From assembly GCA_017303505.1 (NCBI GenBank), contig JAFLCP010000039.1, positions 1,730-54,552 on the forward strand: 52,823 nt of DNA, written 5' to 3'. Below are positions 9,104 to 16,221 of the stretch, piece after piece; positions within the stretch are counted from its first letter, which is position 1, and the number at the start of each line of letters is the position of its first letter. Below the pieces are notes generated by a model, which made no database searches, was not told where the DNA came from, and saw nothing but the letters and a program-made list of their open reading frames with translations. Source of the stretch: Planctomycetota bacterium. Lineage in GTDB: Bacteria > Planctomycetota > Planctomycetia > Pirellulales > Pirellulaceae. The position numbers and the translations under genes are program-made.

Positions 9104-10489
9104 ATGAACCATACACGACGCAGCGCGCTTAAGGGTATTTCATTAGGGGCGGGAGCCTTTCTCTTGGCGCCTTTTCTACGTCAGGTTGAACTTCAGGCAG
9201 CAGGCAACTCGAACGCCATTCCCAATCGCTTTGTGTTTGTTGTGAAATCGAGCGGTATCATTCCCGATGGCATAACACCCGACGCATTCAAAGGCAAAGA
9301 TTCGAGCAGTAGCCTATTCAATGAAGATTTAACCAAAGTCGCCTTGCCGTCTTCGATGCAAGCCCTGGAGCCGTTCAAAGATCAGCTCTCTATTGTCCAA
9401 GGACTTTCTGGGAAAATGTGCCGTGGCGGGCATTCCAGTTGGTTTGGCATGATGGGTGTCTATATGACTGGAGGTGAATTTGATGCGGGCGCGGTGATTC
9501 GAGCCACCGCTGATGCAGAGTTGGCCAAACTCAATCCAGCCCCCTTTAATCATCTCGGACTAGCCATCAAAGGAAAGGCCTTGAGTTCGGACTATGGTGG
9601 GACCATGTATCCTGGAATCAGCGCCATCGGACCGGGCCAAGAACTTCCCTTTCAAGGGTCCCCAGACATTGCCTACGAACAACTGTTTGGCTCTGCCGTT
9701 GCTTCCAGTAGCGGGGCCGAAAAGAGGTTCAAGCTACAAGGGAATCTTCTTGATTTCATGGTGGATGATGTCAGAAAGGTTTCGAAAGCGATTCCTTCGT
9801 CGGAACATGGCAAGATGGATGCCTACCTTAACGCGTTTGAGGAGCTACAGGTACGCCACAGCAAGTTGTCGAGTATGAAGGAACAGATTGCGGCAAACGC
9901 GCCAGGTTACTCTGACAAATTCACCTCGATGGTCGAAGAGGTTCGTCAGGAAGCACAATTCGATTTGGCTACAGCCGCATTGATTGCAGGCCTTACCAAC
10001 GTTGTCACTATTCGCCTCGATAATGTGGATATGACCTACAAGAAGCTAGGCATCGACCAACACAACCATGGCATCGGACACAACGAAGGCACCAAGAGTC
10101 AGACCGAATACCGTGAAATCATCCAGCGACACCATTCGGAACTTCTGGCAACGATGGCGCAGAAGCTGAAAGCAATTCCTGAGGGCGATGGCGACATGCT
10201 GGACAACACGATGATCATTTTCCTCTCGGATTCGAGCGATAATCACCATGGAACTGGATTGGAGTGGCCCTATCTGATCCTTGGCGGAGGCGGCGGTAAA
10301 CTCAAACTGCGAGGTCGCTATCTCCGTTATCCGAAATATGGTGAGAAAGGCTGCCGGACCATCGGAGATTGGTGGACCACTTTGCTCAATGCCTACGGCA
10401 ACCCCATCGAGTATTACGGAAATGAAGATCTGGTGCTCAAACAAAATGGCTGCTCACACGCGGGCCCACTTGAAGAGCTTTTGGTTTGA
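9104..10489 (+). CDS. DUF1552 protein with Tat signal
   Basis: A 461-residue protein exported by the Tat pathway: twin arginines at residues 5-6 in HTRRSALKG followed by a hydrophobic SLGAGAFLLAPFL segment. The body matches the DUF1552 family, related to DUF1501-type sulfatase/phosphatase-like proteins, with RFVFVVKSSGIIPDG near the start, GGHSSWFGMMG, HNHGIGHNEG (about 325) and a late DNTMIIFLSDSSDNHHG segment carrying Asp and His residues expected of an alkaline-phosphatase-like metal site. It follows the DUF1592 gene after 4 bases, so the two are almost certainly co-transcribed and probably translationally coupled. Together they are a standard planctomycete pair, thought to act in the periplasm; the substrate is unknown. 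Confidence 0.9.
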   Translation: MNHTRRSALKGISLGAGAFLLAPFLRQVELQAAGNSNAIPNRFVFVVKSSGIIPDGITPDAFKGKDSSSSLFNEDLTKVALPSSMQALEPFKDQLSIVQGLSGKMCRGGHSSWFGMMGVYMTGGEFDAGAVIRATADAELAKLNPAPFNHLGLAIKGKALSSDYGGTMYPGISAIGPGQELPFQGSPDIAYEQLFGSAVASSSGAEKRFKLQGNLLDFMVDDVRKVSKAIPSSEHGKMDAYLNAFEELQVRHSKLSSMKEQIAANAPGYSDKFTSMVEEVRQEAQFDLATAALIAGLTNVVTIRLDNVDMTYKKLGIDQHNHGIGHNEGTKSQTEYREIIQRHHSELLATMAQKLKAIPEGDGDMLDNTMIIFLSDSSDNHHGTGLEWPYLILGGGGGKLKLRGRYLRYPKYGEKGCRTIGDWWTTLLNAYGNPIEYYGNEDLVLKQNGCSHAGPLEELLV

Positions 10490-11429
10490 TCGTGGCGATG
10501 CCAAACGGGTAGCGAATCAAAGTAGTCAGCCATGGATTTGAACGAGGTTAATGCAATCGCTCGGTTTTGTCGCGATAGCCTTTGTCGGTTGACCGATCCG
10601 GCCTAGTGGCTTTTGCTTTCAAGCGTCTGCTGGAGTAGCTCAGACTGACCGGTGATGCAGTCCGATTCGAAAACAACGAACCCGGTTCGGTCTGCTGGGT
10701 GGTTCGCATCGAATGGAACAAGCGTGGCCAAGCAGAGACTTCGCCGCGGCACTGAAGCCCCGTCATTAAATCATTCGACAATTCTCAGTACAGCAACACT
10801 TGATCCTCTTCTATTTCAAACAACTTCGGTTGACAGAAGATGAATAGCGGCTTGAACCACGCTCCTTATTCAAAGTCCAAAGCAGTGGACATGTCTAGCA
10901 CTGCGATCGCAAGACGTCTGCGAGAGGTGAGCGAACTCCATCAACTTGGGTTATCACTAGCAAAAGCCAAGCCGATGGCAAACGCACCTCAGTCGCCGCA
11001 GGAGAAAGACACGCCCCTATCGAACTCCCGTAACAATGCACGTCTGCCAACCCACCGAACGTACGGCTGAGACCGGCGACGACGATAAGGCTTAGCGAAT
11101 CTCCGGTTTGAAGTATTCGCGACCGTTTCGGGGCCGAATCGAGCCGCTGGTACTTAAAACCGAGTGCAATCAAATGGAACGCCTTGACCATTATGTCGTT
11201 TTCGTGCCCATTTTTATCAAATGCGTTCAGGCACAAAATTGACACATCGTAAATCACCACAGACAAAATTGTGGCAGAAAACAATCGAAGAGAAATCGGC
11301 TTTCGAACAACTCAAAGCCTTGGGAAAACAAGACATGGCCGAAAATAAAAGTTGCTCCGACAATAAACATTTGATATTTTGATTTCGGTGTTGGCCATTC
11401 TATTCCCTATCACTACGAAGGTCCGACCG
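10490..11429. other. Gene-poor region with possible pseudogene remains
   Basis: About 940 bases with no convincing full-length gene. On the plus strand around 10603-10757, one frame reads GLVAFAFKRLLE, a TAG stop, then VRFENNEPGS and WVVRIEWNKRGQAE before a TGA; this looks like protein sequence but is broken by stops, as expected of a decayed gene. A short possible gene (10891-11070) is listed separately. A minus-strand frame at 10895-11284 has no features of a real protein. Confidence 0.35.
10891..11070 (+). CDS. Possible short protein (59 aa)
   Basis: From ATG 10891 the frame begins with an amphipathic, protein-like segment, IARRLREVSELHQLGLSLAKA, reminiscent of short planctomycete hypothetical proteins with an RLREVSELxxLGxSL pattern (from memory, not checked). 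The second half is low in hydrophobics and rich in N, S and P. There is no good ribosome binding site, and the surroundings look decayed, so this may be a remnant. Confidence 0.25.
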   Translation: MSSTAIARRLREVSELHQLGLSLAKAKPMANAPQSPQEKDTPLSNSRNNARLPTHRTYG

Positions 11430-11750
11430 ATGAAAAAAGCACTAGTAACCTCGATTTTTGTGGCTGCGTTCGGTTTGTGTCTCTACGGCGCTGTAGGACT
11501 ATGGCAATTGAGGACTGCAACCACGACAGATGCTCCATTGATCCTTGCCAATCCAATGTTGCGTCTGACGTCGATCGGACTTTATGCAGAAAACAGTCAG
11601 ACTGCATTAGATTTGGGCACGATTGCGGGCCAAATCAAAGATCGCCTTTACTTAATGATCGCTATGGGCGTTGTGATGTTCGGAGTTTGTATATGGCGAT
11701 ACGCACCGCGACACACTGCATCCATAAGTCAGCCTAGCTATCAAGCCTGA
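11430..11750 (+). CDS. Small two-span membrane protein
   Basis: A 106-residue protein from ATG 11430, preceded by AAGG about 10 bases upstream; an upstream in-frame start at 11379 is less likely. Membrane segments lie at about residues 5-26 (ALVTSIFVAAFGLCLYGAV) and 70-90 (LYLMIAMGVVMFGVCIWRY), with a 45-residue loop between them, probably facing the periplasm. Short charged ends flank the spans. No family is recognised and the neighbours give no hint. It converges with the toxin gene on the other strand. Confidence 0.6.
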   Translation: MKKALVTSIFVAAFGLCLYGAVGLWQLRTATTTDAPLILANPMLRLTSIGLYAENSQTALDLGTIAGQIKDRLYLMIAMGVVMFGVCIWRYAPRHTASISQPSYQA

Positions 11751-11842
11751 CACTGGGGCTGGCGCAGTAGCTTACGCGATCCAAGTATATCCCTATCCTG
11801 AATCCAAACGATTGGTCCTTACTCAACTGGGGAAACGATTCA

Positions 11843-12241
11843 TTACGCTTCTTTCCACGACGACCGCTCTCGAAAGAAAGCTGCAATTTCGTTTTTCGTA
11901 CGAATCCCCATGGCAACTGCCAACGTCAACTCAGCAAGCTCTCCTTCTGGACAATTGAATTCAACATTATTCCAGTCTAGAAACACCAAAGCGGCAACGG
12001 TCCCAGTTCGCTTGTTGCCATCCACAAAAGGATGGTTATTCACGATGTGAAATAGATACGCGGCAGCCATTTCCCAAGGAAATTCATGCAGAAATTGGTC
12101 GGCAAAGGTCGCCCTCGGCTGCTCAATCGCCGATTCAAGAATTCCCGCATCACGCAATTCAACAGTGCCGCCGTAGAGCGATATCTGATCTGCATGAATC
12201 TCAAGGATATCAGACAACTCAAGAAATTCGATGGCATTCAT
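11843..12241 (-). CDS. doc: Doc-type Fic-fold toxin
   Basis: A 132-residue protein of the Doc/Fic family. The Fic motif is intact at residues 70-79: HPFVDGNKRT, with the catalytic histidine (H70), the acidic residue, and the GNKR phosphate-binding segment. The N-terminal LELSDILEIHADQI and LRDAGILESAIEQP segments match Doc proteins. Doc phosphorylates elongation factor Tu and stops translation; Fic relatives transfer AMP. Size and motif favour the Doc branch. The ATG at 12241 overlaps the antitoxin stop (TGATG), implying translational coupling; an in-frame GTG lies 3 bases earlier. It is the second gene of a toxin-antitoxin operon. Confidence 0.88.
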   Translation of the reverse strand: MNAIEFLELSDILEIHADQISLYGGTVELRDAGILESAIEQPRATFADQFLHEFPWEMAAAYLFHIVNNHPFVDGNKRTGTVAALVFLDWNNVEFNCPEGELAELTLAVAMGIRTKNEIAAFFRERSSWKEA

Positions 12242-12468
12242 CACTCGGCCAACTTGCGAAGATCATTTGAGAATTTGCCGTTGATAGTCTTGAGGCTATC
12301 TTTCAGTTTCTTTTTTCGGTCTACGTTTCGGCACGGTTTCACCAACAAACAATCTCCGTTGGTACTTATCTCCAATGGTGTATCCAGCGAAATCTGCAGG
12401 AGTTCCAAAATTGGCTTGTCAATTACTAGCGCCAAGCTGTTCCCGTGTTTGATGAGCATTTTTTGCAT
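12241..12468 (-). CDS. AbrB/MazE-like antitoxin
   Basis: A 75-residue protein with the SpoVT/AbrB swapped-hairpin DNA-binding pattern in its N-terminal half: LIKHGNSLALVIDKPILELLQI followed by PLEISTNGDCLLVKP. The C-terminal third (KKKLKDSLKTINGKFSNDLRKLAE) is the kind of flexible charged tail that binds and neutralises a toxin. ATG 12468 is chosen because GGAG sits 8 bases upstream; a GTG at 12477 is also in frame. It is the first gene of the operon and presumably represses it through the inverted repeat immediately upstream. Doc toxins are classically paired with Phd antitoxins; an AbrB-type partner is less common. Confidence 0.85.
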   Translation of the reverse strand: MQKMLIKHGNSLALVIDKPILELLQISLDTPLEISTNGDCLLVKPCRNVDRKKKLKDSLKTINGKFSNDLRKLAE

Positions 12469-12469
12469 T

Positions 12470-12497
12470 GATATCACTCCAGATCTTCTGTGATACC
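12470..12497. promoter_or_regulatory. Candidate autoregulatory operator of the TA operon
   Basis: Inverted repeat GATATCAC (12470-12477) and GTGATACC (12490-12497), matching at 7 of 8 positions with a 12-base spacer that contains the palindrome AGATCT. It lies between the -10 box and the antitoxin start codon, where AbrB/MazE-type antitoxins normally bind. Binding is inferred from position and symmetry. Confidence 0.45.
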
Positions 12498-12499
12498 AA

Positions 12500-12528
12500 A
12501 GTGTATACGCAAAACTTCACCAAGTCAA
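12500..12528 (-). promoter_or_regulatory. Sigma-70-type promoter of the TA operon
   Basis: On the minus strand: TTGACT (12528-12523), a 17-base spacer, and TACACT (12505-12500). This is near consensus with ideal spacing, about 30 bases upstream of the antitoxin start. Confidence 0.65.
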
Positions 12529-12554
12529 TTAAAAACCTCTAACCGCATTTCCTT

Positions 12555-14552
12555 CTAACCCACGCTAGCCAGCTTTTTGACTTCTTCACTTTCGACAATC
12601 TCAATTCCTTCGGTTGGCAAAGTATCCCATTCCGCTCCGCAATGCTCACAGGTCGCCTGCTCAACTCGGCGGCGTTTGCCGCAGGCAGTGCAAGTCTCGT
12701 AGACCACGACCGGATAGATGGCAATCACCGCCAGCGGCACTCCCAGCCCAAGCAGACCTGCAAGCAGACACCAAGCCACTGTTGGTCTTATTCCTAATCC
12801 TCGACGATGGGTGGCGTAAATCGTCAGAGCAATGGACACCAACAACTGAATGAAAAGCGGCGCGAATTCGAGCGGGCTAAAGGTGGAGAAAGACTGCGTG
12901 ACGACCAAACTACCGACAGTCAAAATCGCCGGTAGAGCGGTAAAGATAAAGGGCGATTCAGCCCTCACCCGACTTACAGACTGGAGCCCTTCAGCTGGTA
13001 GGGAAAACGCGTAGGCGTGCGTTTTTCCAGCCAAAGTACGAGTCACATTGAAAACTTCCTGCTTTCCATAGCCATCGACATAAGTCCAATTGTCATTATC
13101 TCGATAGCAAAGAAATCCACCTGCTTTTGTAGCAATCTGGAAAGAGGATTCGATAGTGAACTTTCTCGGCTCGTCACCATCGCGTTTGTATACTCGCAAG
13201 GAATCGCCAGACTGAATCGCAATCTTCGCATCGCCTCCTACACTTGGGAATGCCAAGAGATCGATTGATTCCTTAAGCACTAATTCCATTGTACGCTTTT
13301 CCAAATCTAACCTCCAAATACCTTCATTGGTGACGAGCTGCCAATCGGTCGAATCGTAGGGAGGTTGCGAGGCCCGATTCGGAATTGCAAAATTCAACTG
13401 AGGAAAATAAGAGACTCGCCCCGAAAGTTGCGGGATCTTTTGGAACGGCTTACCGCGAGGCTCGTTGGGCAATGAAACTCCATCTGCTGAGATGACACTT
13501 TCAAACTGTGAACCAATACCTTGGTTCATTCGATACACCAACAAGTGCCCCGATGGGTCGAAGAACACCTCTCGATCCCCCATGCTTTGCAGTCGAGTCG
13601 GATCGAACCTGTTTAAAGGCTCTGCAAACATGCCTAAAATGAAAGGGGTTCCGAACTCTGCGATCTCTATACGCTCTGGCATTGGCTCAGCTGGATCAAT
13701 CATTGGGATTGTCTCAAACGCTTCGATACTCCTCGGCCCGCGAACGACATAAATGGGCATCCCCGTCTTGTCGAACTCAGTCGTTGCATACCGGTAGGTC
13801 GACGGAGTGACAAAGTTGATTGGCAGGAGCCCCAGTGCTCCGATAACCAACAGACTCGATGACAGCAGGATGAAACGCAGAACCAACGAATGCGAGACAA
13901 CTCGAGCCGGGCTAACTTGACTAGGCATCCGCACGAAAGCATGCCGCGCAGCGAAGGCCATCAACAACGCGGCTAGACAAGATAGAATATAGATCGGCAA
14001 CGCAACCCATAGAGGTGCTCCAGCCAATATGCTAATCGACAGAAAGCTTCCACCAACAGCAACCGCCAAAGGCAACAAGCGTGTCCCAAACCAACTGGCG
14101 GATCGACAAGAGATAACAACCCCTGCGAAGTAAAAGATGGAGCCTGTAAGAACGACCGATAATGAAGGAAGAACTTGCCAAGCACTGACGGGATAACGAT
14201 CCGGACCGATTGCTGCCAAGTACGCGGCGAGAACCACTAGCGGAATAAACATTCCAAGGCCGTAAACAGCTAAGCCGACTAGAATGCGCGTTCGAAAAAT
14301 TTGCTCTGGAGAAACTCCGCGTTGAATCAAAAAAGCTCGGGCTGCCTCGCGCTCATCGGGCAGGAACGTCACTAAGCTCAAAAACAATCCATAGAGTAAT
14401 GTCGAGAACCACGTTGCCATAAACAACTGGCTGGATAATTGCGTAGCCTCAATGATTCGACATGTATAAGCCAAAAGAATCCCCAACAGGACGATACCTA
14501 TCGGCAGCCATCGAACCGCATCGCGGATTTCTTTTCGAAGTAGAGCGTTCAT
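12555..14552 (-). CDS. ABC-2-type permease with C-terminal zinc ribbon
   Basis: A 665-residue integral membrane protein. N-terminal MNALLRKEIRDAVRW is typical of ABC-2 permeases, followed by about six membrane spans (about residues 15-240). A large extracytoplasmic region follows (about 245-520), then four spans (about 530-620). The end is unusual: CTACGKRRRVEQATCEHCG gives two CxxC pairs, a probable zinc ribbon facing the cytoplasm. It follows the ATPase gene after 26 bases, in a GntR-ATPase-permease operon like the ytr operon of Bacillus, which responds to cell-wall stress. Substrate unknown; export or envelope-stress defence is inferred from operon layout. Confidence 0.85.
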   Translation of the reverse strand: MNALLRKEIRDAVRWLPIGIVLLGILLAYTCRIIEATQLSSQLFMATWFSTLLYGLFLSLVTFLPDEREAARAFLIQRGVSPEQIFRTRILVGLAVYGLGMFIPLVVLAAYLAAIGPDRYPVSAWQVLPSLSVVLTGSIFYFAGVVISCRSASWFGTRLLPLAVAVGGSFLSISILAGAPLWVALPIYILSCLAALLMAFAARHAFVRMPSQVSPARVVSHSLVLRFILLSSSLLVIGALGLLPINFVTPSTYRYATTEFDKTGMPIYVVRGPRSIEAFETIPMIDPAEPMPERIEIAEFGTPFILGMFAEPLNRFDPTRLQSMGDREVFFDPSGHLLVYRMNQGIGSQFESVISADGVSLPNEPRGKPFQKIPQLSGRVSYFPQLNFAIPNRASQPPYDSTDWQLVTNEGIWRLDLEKRTMELVLKESIDLLAFPSVGGDAKIAIQSGDSLRVYKRDGDEPRKFTIESSFQIATKAGGFLCYRDNDNWTYVDGYGKQEVFNVTRTLAGKTHAYAFSLPAEGLQSVSRVRAESPFIFTALPAILTVGSLVVTQSFSTFSPLEFAPLFIQLLVSIALTIYATHRRGLGIRPTVAWCLLAGLLGLGVPLAVIAIYPVVVYETCTACGKRRRVEQATCEHCGAEWDTLPTEGIEIVESEEVKKLASVG

Positions 14553-14578
14553 TGCAGTATTCCTTTCTTAGTTCATGC

Positions 14579-15514
14579 TCAAAGAGTTACGGTCGCTGCG
14601 GCGTTCTTGGTCAAGAACGACTGCGAGCTTCTCGAACGGGATAGATAAGCGATAACACTTTCGTCAAAAGACGAATCGCTTCGCGTCAAGGATGAACCAC
14701 CAATTCGCACCATGGCCGCTTCGGATTCTTCATCTACGTCGACAACCGCCATCGTTAACCTCCGACCAGTCCGATAGGCGTGAATCAAGCCGGGTATACA
14801 AGGCAGCTGTCGAGGCTCGTCGCCACTCTCGCATGTCCAAATCGAAACTCGCTCCAAGAAAGCCGAAACAGAGCTATTCACTAGAATGCGTCCATCCACC
14901 ATCACCAGCACACGATCCGTTACACGCTCGATGTCATCTAACAGATGACTACTCAACAAAACCGTATGCACACCAGCTTCCATGAACTCGAGTATCGTTT
15001 CATTGAGAGCCCTGCGAGAGACTGGATCCAAGCCCAAAGCGGGATCATCCAAAATCAACAACTCTGGATCACTGCTTAACGTTAAGGCGATCGATACGCC
15101 AGCTCTCTGCCCACGACTCAAAGTGCGAATTCTGGCGGCTGGACGAATGCCGAAACGCTCAATCGTATTTTGAAATAGAGTGGGATTCCATTTTGGAAAT
15201 GAATCGGACTGAAATTGCTCTGACTCACGCACCGTCATTCGACCGTAAGCAAAATGCCCTTCAATCGTGTAGCCGATGCGAGCTCGCGTAGATGGGGTTA
15301 ACAGGGTGCTGTCTACTCCTAACACCGAACACGAACCTCGCGTTGGTGCCAACAGCCCCATCAACATTTTGATCAACGTTGATTTGCCCGCTCCATTAAG
15401 CCCTAATAAGCCCGTGACAGTTCCCGTGGGAATATCAAAGGAGACTTGCCGAACCACAGGCGTATTGCCAAAGTACCGAGTCAAGCTGTTCGCTGAAATT
15501 GCGATCGATGACAT
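14579..15514 (-). CDS. ABC transporter ATP-binding protein (YtrB-like)
   Basis: A 311-residue ATPase. Walker A is GLNGAGKST (38-46), the signature is LSRGQ (132-136), Walker B is LLILDDPALGLD (152-163) and the H-loop histidine is in LLSSH (about 190). The residue after the Walker B aspartate is Asp instead of the usual catalytic Glu, a change seen in some ABC-2 subfamilies and likely to slow hydrolysis. Residues after 220 form an extra C-terminal domain. The start at 15514 has AAGGAG 8 bases upstream; a longer frame to 15649 overlaps the regulator gene. It drives the permease encoded next. Confidence 0.9.
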   Translation of the reverse strand: MSSIAISANSLTRYFGNTPVVRQVSFDIPTGTVTGLLGLNGAGKSTLIKMLMGLLAPTRGSCSVLGVDSTLLTPSTRARIGYTIEGHFAYGRMTVRESEQFQSDSFPKWNPTLFQNTIERFGIRPAARIRTLSRGQRAGVSIALTLSSDPELLILDDPALGLDPVSRRALNETILEFMEAGVHTVLLSSHLLDDIERVTDRVLVMVDGRILVNSSVSAFLERVSIWTCESGDEPRQLPCIPGLIHAYRTGRRLTMAVVDVDEESEAAMVRIGGSSLTRSDSSFDESVIAYLSRSRSSQSFLTKNAAATVTL

Positions 15515-15578
15515 CGAATCGCTCCTTGGTATAAATGGAAACAGAAAGCGAAGGAAAAATGGGGCCGCGGTGACGAAA

Positions 15579-15977
15579 CTATTCGCTCGCGGGCTTAAGG
15601 TTCTTTTCAAATCGTTCCAGCAAACGCTGAACAATTTCCTCTGGCTCAATATCCAATGCCAGCGTTTGATTCACTAACTGATCGATGCTTTCATCGATCC
15701 GCCGTAACCTTTCGGCTTTGGTGTAAACCTGCCGACGCTTGGCCACAAAAAATCCTTTGCCAGCCTGCGTTTCAAGAAATCCGCTATCCACCAACTCCGC
15801 GTATGCTTTCGCGACGGTGTTGGGATTGATAACCAGCTCGCGGGCCAATTGCCGGACACTGGGGACCGACTCACCCACGGACAGTTCGCCGGAAGCGACA
15901 CCGCGCGTCACTTGATCGACAATTTGTCGATAGATCGGCGCCGTACTCCCCGCCACGATTCGAATTGTGAAAGCCAT
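15579..15977 (-). CDS. GntR-family repressor, YtrA subfamily
   Basis: A 132-residue regulator. The N-terminal winged helix-turn-helix matches GntR: PIYRQIVDQVTRGVASGEL, SVPSVRQLARELVINPNTVAKAY, and LVDSGFLETQAGKGFFV. Only a short helical tail follows (about residues 85-132), the hallmark of the YtrA subfamily, which lacks a large ligand domain. ATG 15977 has GGAGGG 8 bases upstream. It is the first gene of an operon with the ABC ATPase and permease, the usual YtrA arrangement. It almost certainly represses its own operon through the inverted repeat at 15996-16018. Confidence 0.92.
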   Translation of the reverse strand: MAFTIRIVAGSTAPIYRQIVDQVTRGVASGELSVGESVPSVRQLARELVINPNTVAKAYAELVDSGFLETQAGKGFFVAKRRQVYTKAERLRRIDESIDQLVNQTLALDIEPEEIVQRLLERFEKNLKPASE

Positions 15978-15995
15978 GTAATCCCTCCGTATCGC

Positions 15996-16018
15996 CTGTA
16001 CTACCAGACATAGTACAG
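15996..16018. promoter_or_regulatory. GntR (YtrA-type) operator
   Basis: Perfect inverted repeat CTGTACTA (15996-16003) and TAGTACAG (16011-16018) with a 7-base spacer. It covers the -10 box of the operon promoter and lies 18 bases upstream of the regulator's start codon, so binding there would block transcription. The match to this regulator is inferred from position. Confidence 0.75.
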
Positions 16019-16038
16019 CCAATCAGTTGCGACGTCAA
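16010..16038 (-). promoter_or_regulatory. Sigma-70 promoter of the GntR-ABC operon
   Basis: On the minus strand: TTGACG (16038-16033), a 17-base spacer, and TACTAT (16015-16010). Near-consensus boxes at ideal spacing, with the -10 box inside the right arm of the operator. Confidence 0.75.
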
Positions 16039-16221
16039 GCTTTGCTGCCACTTTTTTCGTCACATCTCAGCGTGCATGAAAGCCCAGCGGATGCTAGTTC
16101 CCCCGAACCCCTCGTGAGTGCGTGCGGAGAGACGGCCGCCAGAACACCTCAAAAGCCCCCACAGATCTCGGCTCCGAAGAAACAGCTGGTACATCAGCAA
16201 TCGCTTACTAAGACCTGCCTG

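Noticed and set aside
10895-11284. 129-codon minus-strand frame
   Set aside because: No family, no ribosome binding site, and the composition does not look like a real protein.
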